Assembly: GCF_018325905.1 (NCBI RefSeq)
Contig: NZ_AP021901.1
Span: forward strand, 6,666,001-6,730,000
Length of the DNA: 64,000 bases
Direction of reading: 5' to 3'
From: Pseudomonas sp. St316
GTDB taxonomy: Bacteria; Pseudomonadota; Gammaproteobacteria; Pseudomonadales; Pseudomonadaceae
Shown here: piece by piece, positions 26,812-36,214 of the stretch
How positions within the stretch are numbered: the stretch's first letter is position 1
Layout: each line of letters starts with the position of its first letter
Notes under the pieces: generated by a model
Database searches by the model: none
The model's input: the letters and a program-made list of their open reading frames with translations, nothing else
What the model was told of the DNA's origin: nothing
Program-made: the position numbers and the translations under genes

Positions 26812-28368
26812 CTATTCAATGACCCGTTCCAGGTCGAGATGACACAACCTGCGATAGGTCTCTTCCTTGCACTCGCGTATGACGTGGTTCTGAGGCAATA
26901 ACTCGCAGCAGCTGTGCAACAAATGCAGCACCTGTAACTCCAGGGTGGGCTCCCAGGTATTCAGGCCGGCGTGTTGCAGCGTCTGGTCGAGAACCTCCAG
27001 CTGGACTTTGGCGAGTTCATATTTCCTCGCCGAGAAGCACAAGCGGGCCATCGCGAACCGCCAGAGGAAACACTCGCGTGCCCCAAGAGCGTTTTTCATG
27101 CCTTGCCTGAGTAGCTGGACAGCGGGTTTGAGGCCATCCTTGGACAGGATCGACTGGGCCTCTTCCAGCGTCAGCTCCCAAGGCGCATCGTTGTGGGTGG
27201 TATCGATTTCGGGCGCCGCGCCGGGGCTTTGCAGGTGAGGCATGACCTGGGACGCAATCCACGTCCGCGTGGCAGGATCGGCGAACGGCGTACCGTCATG
27301 CCAGCGCAATTCGATAACCCCCGGCAGACGCTGGATGAATAGCGCGAAATGGACCTCCACTTCACGCATGGCCAACTCGGCGTTCAGCCCTTGCAAGCAC
27401 TCCCAGGCAAGCCTCTGGCCATCGAGCCAGAACGGAGCCTTCGCCAGGCTGGTCTCGATCTCCACCAGCAGGTTCGCGTAATCGTCTTGGTGGAGGCTGT
27501 CCTGATAAGCCTTGAGCTTGTCCACCGGCAACCCACGCAACTGCGTGATCTGCTCGGCGTTACGCTCGGGCATGACGTCAATGGTCAGCCAGGTCAAAGT
27601 ACGGTTCAGGCGCAGGGCCCGAACGTCGGTCGCTTTTTGTTTGAGCCACCAGATGCATAACGGCCCCGCGCTTTCCTGCTGGGTGCGCAGGGCCTTGTGG
27701 GCTTCTTTTTCGCTTTCGATCGGAGCGCCGGGCATGAGCAGTTGGGTGGCAACTTGCTTCACCTGAGCCACTACCGTCCCAATGGCACCTGCCTGCGGCT
27801 GATTGTCAGTCGCACGTTGAATCATAGTGTTGAGGCGCCGACGCAACGGGAGCAGCAGAGGTGCGTCATCACCCAAGTGGGCGGTGCAAGCGGTATCGAG
27901 TCCTTCAAGTTGTTCTGTCAGATGGCGGAACAGCGGCAACTGCTCCTTGATCGCAACGTCATCGCCCAACGCCTGCTCCAGGCGAGGCACCAACCAATTG
28001 ATGCTGGCGGCACGGGTTCGATTTTTGATCGGATGAAGGTCTGGCCAATGGTTTTTACACAAGTGGTGAAAAAGACAGAGACCTGCGAGCAGCCCCTGGA
28101 AAGATTCGCGCTGATACAGCGCCCAAACCAGCCAGGCCGCCACCCGCAAGTCTTTCGACTGGCTACGCAGCAACGCTTCACTTCCTTCACGGATCTTCAG
28201 CCAGTCGACCTGACCGCTTTCGTGCATCGACTGGGCTTTGCCCAGCTCGCTTTCCAACGCCTCGTATTCATTCGAAAAACGCACGTCCGCACCCGCAAAA
28301 CCCTCGTTGGAGATAGGCGTTTTGGCGAGAGCCAGATAATGGGCGGACAATTTTCCGGAATACGACAT
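26812..28368 (-). CDS. tssA: TssA, first gene of the T6SS operon
   Basis: 518 residues with an N-terminal ImpA_N domain (about residues 10-140; DLRVAAWLVWALYQRESFQG and CLFHHLCKNHWPDLHPIKNR are typical). A C-terminal region ends in tetratricopeptide-like helices. TssA organises baseplate and tail extension. It opens the sixteen-gene minus-strand operon running to stk1. The start ATG at 28368 has AGGG 8 bases upstream. The promoter must lie in the AT-rich gap shared with the divergent vgrG. Confidence 0.96.
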   Translation of the reverse strand: MSYSGKLSAHYLALAKTPISNEGFAGADVRFSNEYEALESELGKAQSMHESGQVDWLKIREGSEALLRSQSKDLRVAAWLVWALYQRESFQGLLAGLCLFHHLCKNHWPDLHPIKNRTRAASINWLVPRLEQALGDDVAIKEQLPLFRHLTEQLEGLDTACTAHLGDDAPLLLPLRRRLNTMIQRATDNQPQAGAIGTVVAQVKQVATQLLMPGAPIESEKEAHKALRTQQESAGPLCIWWLKQKATDVRALRLNRTLTWLTIDVMPERNAEQITQLRGLPVDKLKAYQDSLHQDDYANLLVEIETSLAKAPFWLDGQRLAWECLQGLNAELAMREVEVHFALFIQRLPGVIELRWHDGTPFADPATRTWIASQVMPHLQSPGAAPEIDTTHNDAPWELTLEEAQSILSKDGLKPAVQLLRQGMKNALGARECFLWRFAMARLCFSARKYELAKVQLEVLDQTLQHAGLNTWEPTLELQVLHLLHSCCELLPQNHVIRECKEETYRRLCHLDLERVIE

Positions 28369-28797
28369 TCACGACCCTGTTAAATAATTCAGTCTGTGAC
28401 ATGGGCAGTTTTGGTGACATGGTTATTCAAGGAAATATTCGGTTTCGCTTGTAGGAGGTTTCACCAAATACAATCCAGCAAACTCCAAAAACTCACATCA
28501 TCCCCAACCAGCGGAACGCAGCAAAGAATGCCAAAGTTTTAAAAACAAAAAAGTAGGACCTTTCCTTTTTTCAAAAAAATTATCCCTCCCGAGACTCCCA
28601 ATACAGATTTTTCTCTGTCAAGTTCTAACCACCATCGAGCTAACTAAAATTCACTTCAAATCATTTCATTCTCAGTTCTTACTTTCTTCGAAGGAAACTC
28701 CTACATCCTTTTCTTTTTTTACGGATCTCTGCGCGCGCCTCTCCCAAGACTGCTTCAATGTGATCAGGAGTCAAAGCCAACGCCCAAGGACCCGCGA
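28369..28797. promoter_or_regulatory. AT-rich divergent regulatory gap between tssA and vgrG
   Basis: 429 bases without a gene, clearly richer in A/T than the surroundings (for example 28540-28580 and 28640-28720). It must contain promoters for the structural operon leftwards and the vgrG-lipase operon rightwards. I see no open frame worth calling. A minus-strand TGGCATTCTTTGCTGC (complement near 28515-28535) looks vaguely like a sigma-54 -24/-12 element but the GG-GC spacing is 11, not 10. The exact promoters are therefore unassigned. Confidence 0.6.
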
Positions 28798-30861
28798 ATG
28801 TTCCACACCCCTGATCTACACAACTTTCATCTCACAATTCCTGACCTCGAACATGACCTCCAAGTGACGGCCTTCGAAGGCTGCGAAGCCATCAGCACGC
28901 CTTATTCGTTCGATATCGAGCTCGTCAGCGAACAAAGTGATATGGATTTGGAATATCTGTTAAACCGGCAGGCATTTCTTGCATTCAACAAACAGGGAAA
29001 CGGTGTTCACGGGCTGATCTATCGTGTTGTACAAGGCGACACTGGCAAACGTTTGACGCATTACAAAATAAGACTGGTTCCGCGATTGGCTTACTTGGAA
29101 CACCGCACCAACCAGCGCATTTTTCAACACGTCAGTGTTCCGCAGATCATTACATCGATCCTCAAGGAGCATGGTATTCTCACCGACGCCCATCGCTTCC
29201 AGTTGAGTGCAAGTTACTCGCCTCGTGACTACTGCGTGCAATATCGTGAAAACGACTTGCACTTCATCGAGCGCCTGTGTCACGAAGAAGGTCTGCATTA
29301 TCACTTCCAGCACAGCGAGTCCGGTCATCAACTGGTATTTGGTGATGACCAGACCGTATTTCCCCTGCTTGAACACCGCACTGTTTATAAACACGGCAGC
29401 GGCATGGTTGCCGACGAGCCGGTTATCCATCGATTTGGCCTGCGACTGGAGACCCGGACCAGCCGCGTCACGCGCCGTGATTACGATTTCAAGAGGACAA
29501 CATTCCTGCTGGAGAGCAGCTGTCAGCCCGGCATCGAGAACATCCGACCAGACTTGGAGGCCTATGATTATCCGGGCGACTTTACCCAGGAAAAACGTGG
29601 CAGGTTGTTGAGCCGGCGAGCCCTGGAACGCCATCGCATCGACTACCGCCAGGCCGAAGGAAAGGGTGATCAGCCGGCACTGACGACGGGGCACTTCCTG
29701 ACATTGAGCGGGCACCCTCGCCAGGAATGGAATGATCTATGGCTCCTGACCGAAGTGCATCACGAAGGCAAACAGCCGCAGGCGCTGGAGGACATCACCC
29801 CCAGCGACACTGGCAGGGCTGAAGGCCACTTCAATCAAGGCTATCGCAATCACTTCGTTGCCACGCCTTGGGATGCAATCTTTCGTTCGCAACGGGTTTA
29901 CCAAAAACCACGTGTATGGGGCAGCCAGACGGCAATCGTCACGGGGCCCAAGGGTGAAGAGATCCACTGCGACCCGTATGGCCGGGTCAAGGTCAGGTTT
30001 TTCTGGGATCGGGCGGGACACTTCGACGACGGCAGCAGCTGTTGGTTACGCGTCGCTTCCAACTGGGCGGGCAACAGCTACGGGGGCGTCACGATTCCGC
30101 GGGTGGGCATGGAGGTGTTGGTGACCTTCATGGAAGGCGATCCCGACAAGCCCTTGATCAGCGGATGCCTGACCAACAGCGCCAACGCTCGGCCCTACCC
30201 GTTGCCTGCGCACAAGACCCGCACCGTTTTTCGTTCTTGCAGTTCGCCGGGCAACAAAGGCTTCAACGAGCTGCATCTTGAAGACCGCGCCGGTCAGGAG
30301 CTGATCTATCTGCGGGCCCAGCGTGACATGGAACAGAAGATCGAAAATGACAGCCGACTGGAGATTGGCAACGAGCGGCGGGAGACCATCCAGGGCAACA
30401 GCATCAGCGTCCTGCACGCCGAGGAACATCGGACCACCGCCGCCGACCGTACGGTCCAGGTCGAAGGCAATGACTACCTGCGCGTCACCAACCGACATAC
30501 CCGTGTCGATCAGACACTGGCCGTCGAGGCCGGACAGCAAGTACATATCAAGGCAGGCGCTCATGTGGTCCTTGAAGCAGGTGCAACCCTCAGTTTGAAA
30601 GCCGGGGGCCAGCACATCCTGATCGACCACAACGGTATCTACAGCAGCAGTGAAATCCAGCTCGGCGGCGCCCCCATGGCCGGCGCAACCGCCTCATCAT
30701 TCACGCCTGGCTTGACGGATCCTTTGGTGGCCCCAGCCCCAGTACTCGCCCCCACTCAACGCGCTCTGATAACGGCCAGCAAAGCAGCAGGATTGGACTT
30801 TTGTCCGATCTGCGAGACCTGCCGCGAGGGCCTCTGCCCAACGGGAATCGCCGCTGCATGA
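28798..30861 (+). CDS. vgrG: VgrG (TssI) spike protein with cysteine-rich C-terminal tail
   Basis: 687 residues. The gp27-like part includes DYCVQYRENDLHFIERLCHE and the gp5/OB-fold part KGEEIHCDPYGRVKVRFFWD. A beta-helix needle follows, ending in HILIDHNGIYSSSEIQLGGA. A further tail of about 60 residues is rich in Ala/Pro and finishes with DFCPICETCREGLCPTG. Such tails outside the needle often recruit cargo adaptors. The downstream DUF4123 adaptor gene overlaps the stop by 4 bases (ATGA). AAGGA lies 8 bases before the start. It presumably carries the lipase at the end of the operon. Confidence 0.97.
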   Translation: MFHTPDLHNFHLTIPDLEHDLQVTAFEGCEAISTPYSFDIELVSEQSDMDLEYLLNRQAFLAFNKQGNGVHGLIYRVVQGDTGKRLTHYKIRLVPRLAYLEHRTNQRIFQHVSVPQIITSILKEHGILTDAHRFQLSASYSPRDYCVQYRENDLHFIERLCHEEGLHYHFQHSESGHQLVFGDDQTVFPLLEHRTVYKHGSGMVADEPVIHRFGLRLETRTSRVTRRDYDFKRTTFLLESSCQPGIENIRPDLEAYDYPGDFTQEKRGRLLSRRALERHRIDYRQAEGKGDQPALTTGHFLTLSGHPRQEWNDLWLLTEVHHEGKQPQALEDITPSDTGRAEGHFNQGYRNHFVATPWDAIFRSQRVYQKPRVWGSQTAIVTGPKGEEIHCDPYGRVKVRFFWDRAGHFDDGSSCWLRVASNWAGNSYGGVTIPRVGMEVLVTFMEGDPDKPLISGCLTNSANARPYPLPAHKTRTVFRSCSSPGNKGFNELHLEDRAGQELIYLRAQRDMEQKIENDSRLEIGNERRETIQGNSISVLHAEEHRTTAADRTVQVEGNDYLRVTNRHTRVDQTLAVEAGQQVHIKAGAHVVLEAGATLSLKAGGQHILIDHNGIYSSSEIQLGGAPMAGATASSFTPGLTDPLVAPAPVLAPTQRALITASKAAGLDFCPICETCREGLCPTGIAAA

Positions 30862-31712
30862 CTCACTCACTCCCGTACCAATGGTTGATCGAACAGCAAC
30901 GCCTCGGCCACACCCTGTGTGTCGTCCTGGACGCAGAACAGGAGCACCACACGCGCCAGGCATTGCTCAAGAGCAGTCGTCCCGACCAGTACCGCAGCGT
31001 GTACGGCCGAACGCTGGTTGCTGACCTCGCTGACGCCGGGCCATTCGTATTCACCTTCGATCGGCCCGACGACGAACACATCAATGAATTGTTTAACCGG
31101 CCGGACAGCCACTGGGGATGGCTTGCCAGTCTTCCCAAGGGCGGCCTGCCAACGCTGGTAGACCACTGGTGTGAACGGCTGATCATCGGAGAACGCCCCC
31201 ATCAGGCGTTGTACCGCTTCCATGACAACCGTGTCCTGGCCCGGGCGCTCAAGCACCTGCCCGTTGAAGCCTATCCGGCCTATCTCGGGCCAGCTATCAG
31301 TGTCTGCTACTGGCAGGGCACTCGCTGGGCAAGCACCTATAACCCGGCACCTGGGACATACCCGGTGCCCGATTCGCCTCTTTGGTTGCAGGTGCCCGTT
31401 ACCCCTCAGCAAGCGATGCAGACTCGGCTCCTCAATGCCCGCCGCTTCCTGTTGGCCAAGCATGTCCAGGCCTTCGCCACACTGGCCGAGCAACAGGACC
31501 CGGAGGCGTGGTTGCGTGCCACGCTCGACCAGGCCGAGACCTGGCACTGGCAGGCGCCTGAGCAGCTGGAGTTTTTACTGACCCAGCGCCTGCAGGCACT
31601 CGCCGATACGCCGGAGTCTTACTGGCAAGTACGCCCCGCTGAAGAACCCGACGAGCATTTTGAACGGGTGCGCCTGATGGCGGCGTTTTGGCGAGGAGAC
31701 GTGCCGCTATGA
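30858..31712 (+). CDS. DUF4123 adaptor/chaperone (Tap-1/TEC type)
   Basis: 284 residues starting MTHSLPYQWLIEQQRLGHTL at the ATG overlapping the vgrG stop. The N-terminal DUF4123 fold includes LGHTLCVVLDAEQEH, AGPFVFTFDRPDDEHINELF, WGWLASLPKGG and LYRFHDNRVLARALKHL. Known role: DUF4123 proteins hand lipase-type effectors to a specific VgrG, as Tap-1 does for TseL in Vibrio cholerae. It sits directly between vgrG and the lipase module, and its own stop overlaps the lipoprotein start. Cytoplasmic. Confidence 0.92.
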   Translation: MTHSLPYQWLIEQQRLGHTLCVVLDAEQEHHTRQALLKSSRPDQYRSVYGRTLVADLADAGPFVFTFDRPDDEHINELFNRPDSHWGWLASLPKGGLPTLVDHWCERLIIGERPHQALYRFHDNRVLARALKHLPVEAYPAYLGPAISVCYWQGTRWASTYNPAPGTYPVPDSPLWLQVPVTPQQAMQTRLLNARRFLLAKHVQAFATLAEQQDPEAWLRATLDQAETWHWQAPEQLEFLLTQRLQALADTPESYWQVRPAEEPDEHFERVRLMAAFWRGDVPL

Positions 31713-32479
31713 AACAGGCTCTGCGCATTGCAAGTTTGAGCGGCCTGGCGATGACGGCGGGGTGCGCCAACACACAGTCGAACACGTTTATTTTTACGGC
31801 AGATTTGCCGCTCGATTTTGCCTACGAAGCGGCGGTGTACTACGTACCCGCCCCAGGCGAAACGTGCACCGTCGAGACCCGGTATAACAAGGCACCGGTG
31901 TTCAATAGGGAGTGGCGTAAGGCATACAAACCTGATTCTGAAATCGTTATTCGCCGAACCCGTATGGGTTGCCCCCTGGTGATCAGCCGCATTGAGCTCG
32001 AAATCAACTCCGCCTATGGCAAGGACTGGAGCGATATCAGTCAAGATTCAGCCAACGTCGTGATTCGCGATGAGCTGGATGCGCAATACAAAGGTACGTT
32101 CAGCGAAGCGGGTGAAAGCACTTTTTACGGCCAATGCCAATGGTTGTTCCGTACTGCTGGGTCCAAACGACGCATCGTAAAAATCCTCGATTGCAAAAAA
32201 ACCAACCCACAGGGCGAGCTTGGGCGTGGGCGCCCTTTCTCGGCGTACGACCTGGATCAGCTGCCAGGTAAAACCGTGAAGATGAGGATCAAGTTGGCGG
32301 ACGAGGAAAGACCCGCCATTGGAGACACTTGGGTGAAGGTGCCTAACGGTTGGAAACGCTGCATGGGCAAGCACTTTGAGGACCCATTTGCATTTTGTTA
32401 TGGCAATTACCAGGACTTCAGCGGCTTTCAAATGCCCGACGGACAGAAATGCACTATTTACCCCGGTTGTACGGAATAA
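31709..32479 (+). CDS. Lipoprotein, probable periplasmic immunity protein for the lipase effector
   Basis: 256 residues with a signal peptide and probable lipobox (MTAGC, Cys at residue 19). The residue three before Cys is Thr rather than the usual Leu, so lipidation is likely but not certain. The mature protein has several cysteines (CTVETRYN, GQCQWLF, LDCKK, CMGKHF, FCYGNY, CTIYPGC), suggesting disulfides and a periplasmic home. I do not recognise a named family. It sits between the DUF4123 adaptor (4-base overlap) and the lipase. Tle immunity proteins are typically periplasmic lipoproteins, so immunity is the best inference. Unusually, it precedes the effector gene. Confidence 0.75.
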   Translation: MKQALRIASLSGLAMTAGCANTQSNTFIFTADLPLDFAYEAAVYYVPAPGETCTVETRYNKAPVFNREWRKAYKPDSEIVIRRTRMGCPLVISRIELEINSAYGKDWSDISQDSANVVIRDELDAQYKGTFSEAGESTFYGQCQWLFRTAGSKRRIVKILDCKKTNPQGELGRGRPFSAYDLDQLPGKTVKMRIKLADEERPAIGDTWVKVPNGWKRCMGKHFEDPFAFCYGNYQDFSGFQMPDGQKCTIYPGCTE

Positions 32480-32491
32480 GGAGATCCGCGT

Positions 32492-34672
32492 ATGACGTCA
32501 TTGCAAAAAGAACTGGAGTCACGGCTGAGCCATCGCAATCTGACCTGCCCTGTGGGAGGTAAGTGGAGCAGTTTTCAGCTCGTCGATGAGTTTGGCTCTG
32601 GTGAGCCTTATGCAGGGCTGGCTTATATCGCTACCGATTCAGAAGGACAAAAATACCCCGGCAACCTGGATGTCATGGGTGTCGGCAAGATCGCCAACCA
32701 CCATGCTGGGCCGATTGCCCTGCTTTTTGATCAGAAGTATCAAGGGTTCGAAGAGGTCTACTCATTTCTAAAGACAAGACCACACTACCCCCTCCAAATC
32801 ACCGAACTACAAGTCCGCGCCGAGCAAACTCGCTACCTGAACCCAAACGCCACGCGCACCCGGGAAAATCCCGCACAAGCCTGCGCAGACGATTTTTTCC
32901 AAGTGGAAGTACGGCACCTGGTCAAGCACGGCGCGCATTTGCCACCCGAGGTGTACCGCCATTATCCACTCCCTGCAGGGCCGGCACGGCTGATGGGCGA
33001 ACATGGCAAACACGGTGTAGTCCTGATGCCGCAAAAACACACCGTGCTGGAAGTTCGCCCGTTGCGCGCCTTGCGGCCCATGCTGTCCACCGCCCCCGAA
33101 TTTTGTGCGCTCAACTTGTACCAATTGGCGCTCATGTCGACCTTGACCTATTGCCCCTTAGGGCAGACACCTGACAAGGCTCCGATAAAAACGCCGCTGA
33201 GCTTCACCGAGCAACCAAGCGTGGGTAACTGGTTCGCGGACGCATTGGCCAAGTTCGAAGAACTCGGGGAGCTCTATCCGGAGCAGACAAAACCCTATTA
33301 CCCGCTGTATGAAGACGTGCCCTACTCCAAACGCCTGGAGATCGTGCCGTTCGACCCGGCCCTCTACGCGGTTAACGATCCGGAACTAGGTGTACGCCAG
33401 GAACATCCTGCCAAAGTCCACTTTCTCGACGACACCGACAAGGAAGAAAGCACTGATACCCAGGCCTACATCACCCACAATGACGAGTTGGTCCTGATCG
33501 CAGTACGTGGCACCCAACAATCCGCCGACTTCCTGCGCGACGCCGATGCTCTCCAAGTGCCGTTTGAAGAAGGTGTCGGCCGGGTGCATCGAGGGTTCTA
33601 TGGCGCCGCCAAAAAAACCGCAGCCTTCGTGACAAGCTATCTGGACAGGTTCCATGCGGGGCAAAAATTGCTGATTTGCGGTCACAGCCTGGGAGGAGCC
33701 GTGGCACTGTTGCTCTCGGAGATACTGCGACGCAGAGCAGGCTTCGATTACACCATCCAACTCTACACCTACGGCGCACCCCGCGCCGCCGACGCCACCT
33801 TCACAAAAAACGCCGAAGCTCTGGTGCATTACCGAATGGTCAACCACAACGACCCGATTCCCAGCGTGCCCGGCAGTTGGATGAATACCAAGAGCGGTGT
33901 TTATGGCACAGGGTTGGCCCTTACGTTCGCCAACGTACCGGTCGGCCTTTCCGTGTTCGTGGCGGGCATCACTAACCTGACGGGCGAGTCCTACGAACAC
34001 CACGGTATCTTGCGGCACTTCCTGCCGGTGGAGTTCGATCGCAAGGAGCGCTCTTCGATCCTGTGGCTACCCCATTGCGACACCATCACCCAACACGCCG
34101 CCTGCGAGGTCGCCCTCGAGCATAAACATGGCCTACCGAACCGTCCGGCATTACTGTCCCAACTCATCCAGACCGGTGATCACTTCATGGTCCCCAGCTA
34201 CATTCCTGCTTGCTGGGCGACCTTGCGCCGCTGGCAGGAAGCGCACATCAACGGGAGCACATTGGCGACAAAACGCGAATATCAGTGGATCGATGATGCT
34301 CTGACACGGATTACCCAACAATTGCGCGATGAGGAGCGCTACGTGGCAGGACGGGGTGCGCCCAATGGTCGTAGCGAAAGATCAATCAACATTGCACTCA
34401 TTCGTGAGGTCGACAAGATGCACAGCACGCGTGCGCGCCTGGCTACGCTGCGCACTGCGTCGGTTGGTGAGAAAGACGTTTACGGAAGTTGTTCGGGACA
34501 ACCCGAACAACTGGCACAAAGCCTGGCTCGCTGGCAGGCACACCCGGAAAACAGAGTGGCCGAGCCGTTGGCTATGGCACCGCCCCTGGATGACGACAGT
34601 GAATTGATCTGCGGTGCTCACGGGTACACCGTCGGTAAACCCTACGCGCTGGACCTCGACTCCATCAGTTGA
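32492..34672 (+). CDS. Tle2/TseL-like class 3 lipase, T6SS effector
   Basis: 726 residues, no signal peptide. A Lipase_3 alpha/beta-hydrolase domain covers about 330-520: HNDELVLIAVRGTQQSADF, FYGAAKKTAAF, then the nucleophile elbow GHSLGG with Ser399. QLYTYGAPRAAD and VNHNDPIPSVPG (likely catalytic Asp) follow, and YEHHGILRHF probably supplies the His. The N-terminal ~300 residues are of unknown fold and may be the VgrG/adaptor-binding part. The order vgrG-DUF4123-immunity-lipase resembles the V. cholerae vgrG1-tap-1-tseL locus, except for the immunity gene position. It would attack phospholipids of competitor membranes. AAGGAG lies 8 bases before the ATG. Confidence 0.9.
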   Translation: MTSLQKELESRLSHRNLTCPVGGKWSSFQLVDEFGSGEPYAGLAYIATDSEGQKYPGNLDVMGVGKIANHHAGPIALLFDQKYQGFEEVYSFLKTRPHYPLQITELQVRAEQTRYLNPNATRTRENPAQACADDFFQVEVRHLVKHGAHLPPEVYRHYPLPAGPARLMGEHGKHGVVLMPQKHTVLEVRPLRALRPMLSTAPEFCALNLYQLALMSTLTYCPLGQTPDKAPIKTPLSFTEQPSVGNWFADALAKFEELGELYPEQTKPYYPLYEDVPYSKRLEIVPFDPALYAVNDPELGVRQEHPAKVHFLDDTDKEESTDTQAYITHNDELVLIAVRGTQQSADFLRDADALQVPFEEGVGRVHRGFYGAAKKTAAFVTSYLDRFHAGQKLLICGHSLGGAVALLLSEILRRRAGFDYTIQLYTYGAPRAADATFTKNAEALVHYRMVNHNDPIPSVPGSWMNTKSGVYGTGLALTFANVPVGLSVFVAGITNLTGESYEHHGILRHFLPVEFDRKERSSILWLPHCDTITQHAACEVALEHKHGLPNRPALLSQLIQTGDHFMVPSYIPACWATLRRWQEAHINGSTLATKREYQWIDDALTRITQQLRDEERYVAGRGAPNGRSERSINIALIREVDKMHSTRARLATLRTASVGEKDVYGSCSGQPEQLAQSLARWQAHPENRVAEPLAMAPPLDDDSELICGAHGYTVGKPYALDLDSIS

Positions 34673-34787
34673 CCGGCAAAGGCCAACCGGTTTGACGCAC
34701 TTTTTCCAGGCACACCGCGTCTATCGGTTTACGACGGCTGCGTCGCCGAGCGAGAGCAGCTCGCACACAAGGGTTAGCCCTGTTTGA

Positions 34788-35660
34788 TCAAATATTGATC
34801 GGCACAGCCTCGAACCGCACCCGTGGATGGGCGATCCGGTCTTGGGCGCGGATCAGTTGCAGCTCGTAGCTCGTGCAGGCCTGGGTTTCGAGCAGCACTT
34901 CATGCACCGCTGCGGCGGTGAACTCGAACGCCGCCACCAGGCTGTCCCCCAACAGTATCCGCGCCAGGAACAACCCTGACGTGAGGTCACCCACGCCCAC
35001 CGGCTGACGCGGGAACGCCAGCAGTGGACGGCGCAGGTGCCAACTGCCCTCGGCGGTCACTAACAGCATTTCGAAGCTGTCATCGGGTTTGCCCGGGTAG
35101 GCCAGGTGCTTGACCAGGACCGCCTTCGGTCCACGGGCCAGCAATGCCCGGGCCATGGCCAGGCAATCGAGCAAAGACAGCGCCTTGCGCCCCGAAAAAC
35201 TGTCCAGCTCCAGTTGGTTCGGGCACATGATGTCCGCCACGGCTGCGGCCTCTTCGAGGAGAAATTTGCTCACCTCCGGCGCTACGATGCAGCCCTTTTC
35301 TGGATGCCCCATGACCGGGTCACACAGGTACAGCGCCTTGGGGTTGGCAGCCTTGATCCGCGCCACGCCCGTCAGAATCGCTCGCCCCTGGGCAGCGCTG
35401 CCCAAGTAACCGGACAACACCGCATCGCAATGCCCCAGCTCACCGATAGCCGCAATGCCTTCGACCAAGGCGGGTATCTGCTCTGGTGCCAGCACCTCCC
35501 CGGCCCATTGCCCGTATTGGGTGTGGTTGGAGAACTGCACGGTGTTGAGCGGCCATACGTTCACCCCGACCCGCTGCATCGGAAATACGGCAGCGCTGTT
35601 GCCGGCGTGACCGAATACCACGTGAGACTGGATGGCAAGCAGATGAGGTGTACGTTTCAT
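34788..35660 (-). CDS. pdxY: Pyridoxal kinase PdxY
   Basis: 290 residues from ATG 35660 ([20 protein letters not shown]), the canonical PdxY opening; a longer frame to 35693 is unnecessary. It phosphorylates pyridoxal to pyridoxal 5'-phosphate in the B6 salvage pathway. Ribokinase-fold signatures are [28 protein letters not shown] and the C-terminal [17 protein letters not shown], which carries the catalytic Asp (GVGD). Monocistronic, convergent with the lipase operon. Confidence 0.97.
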   Translation of the reverse strand: MKRTPHLLAIQSHVVFGHAGNSAAVFPMQRVGVNVWPLNTVQFSNHTQYGQWAGEVLAPEQIPALVEGIAAIGELGHCDAVLSGYLGSAAQGRAILTGVARIKAANPKALYLCDPVMGHPEKGCIVAPEVSKFLLEEAAAVADIMCPNQLELDSFSGRKALSLLDCLAMARALLARGPKAVLVKHLAYPGKPDDSFEMLLVTAEGSWHLRRPLLAFPRQPVGVGDLTSGLFLARILLGDSLVAAFEFTAAAVHEVLLETQACTSYELQLIRAQDRIAHPRVRFEAVPINI

Positions 35661-35779
35661 GCGGGAAGTTTCCGTAAAACGATTGAAATTCAAGCCGCGC
35701 AGTATGCGACTAAACGCAGCCTGTACGACAGACCGGCGAGGCAGTTAAGCTGGCAGCAACTTGTTGGAGCACTTCGTTC

Positions 35780-36202
35780 ATGCTGACCCTTGGAAACATT
35801 TTCGTGCTGATGCTGCTGGCTACCGGCGGCGCCTGGCTGTGGCACAACCATGGCTTGCGCGAACGGGCCTTGGCGAGGGTCATGCAGCACTGCGCCAACC
35901 TCAAGATCGAGCTGCTGGACGGCAACGTGGCGCTGAAAAAAATCGGTTTGGTGAAAGACGCCAGCGGACGACGACGCCTGGCGCGCGTCTACACCTTCGA
36001 GTTCACCGTCACCGGTGAAAGCCGCCATTCGGGCACCATCACTCAGTTCGGTGCCCACAGCGCACAAATAGAACTGGCGCCCTACCCGATGCCCTTCGAA
36101 GAAACACCGCCAACCCCCATTGAACCGGTCCAAGCCAGGCCCAGGGCTGAGGTCATCGAGTTGAGCCAGTGGCGCCAGGAACACAACAAGTGGAAGCCTT
36201 GA
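35780..36202 (+). CDS. DUF3301 membrane-anchored protein
   Basis: 140 residues. One N-terminal membrane segment (LTLGNIFVLMLLATGGAWLW) is followed by a cytoplasmic domain with the conserved CANLKIELLDGNVALKKIGL block of DUF3301, ending in a Pro-rich tail and VIELSQWRQEHNKW. Function of the family is not known to me. GGAG lies about 10 bases before the ATG. It is divergent from pdxY and convergent with the CobW gene. Confidence 0.88.
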   Translation: MLTLGNIFVLMLLATGGAWLWHNHGLRERALARVMQHCANLKIELLDGNVALKKIGLVKDASGRRRLARVYTFEFTVTGESRHSGTITQFGAHSAQIELAPYPMPFEETPPTPIEPVQARPRAEVIELSQWRQEHNKWKP

Positions 36203-36214
36203 AACACGGCTGAC

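Noticed and set aside
28510..28540. Sigma-54-like element TGGCATTCTTTGCTGC on the minus strand before tssA
   Set aside because: GG to GC spacing is 11 instead of 10 and the -12 half is poor; not enough to call a promoter.
34676..34700. ACCGG...CCGGT hairpin after the lipase gene
   Set aside because: Five-base stem with a poor U-run; too weak to call a terminator.
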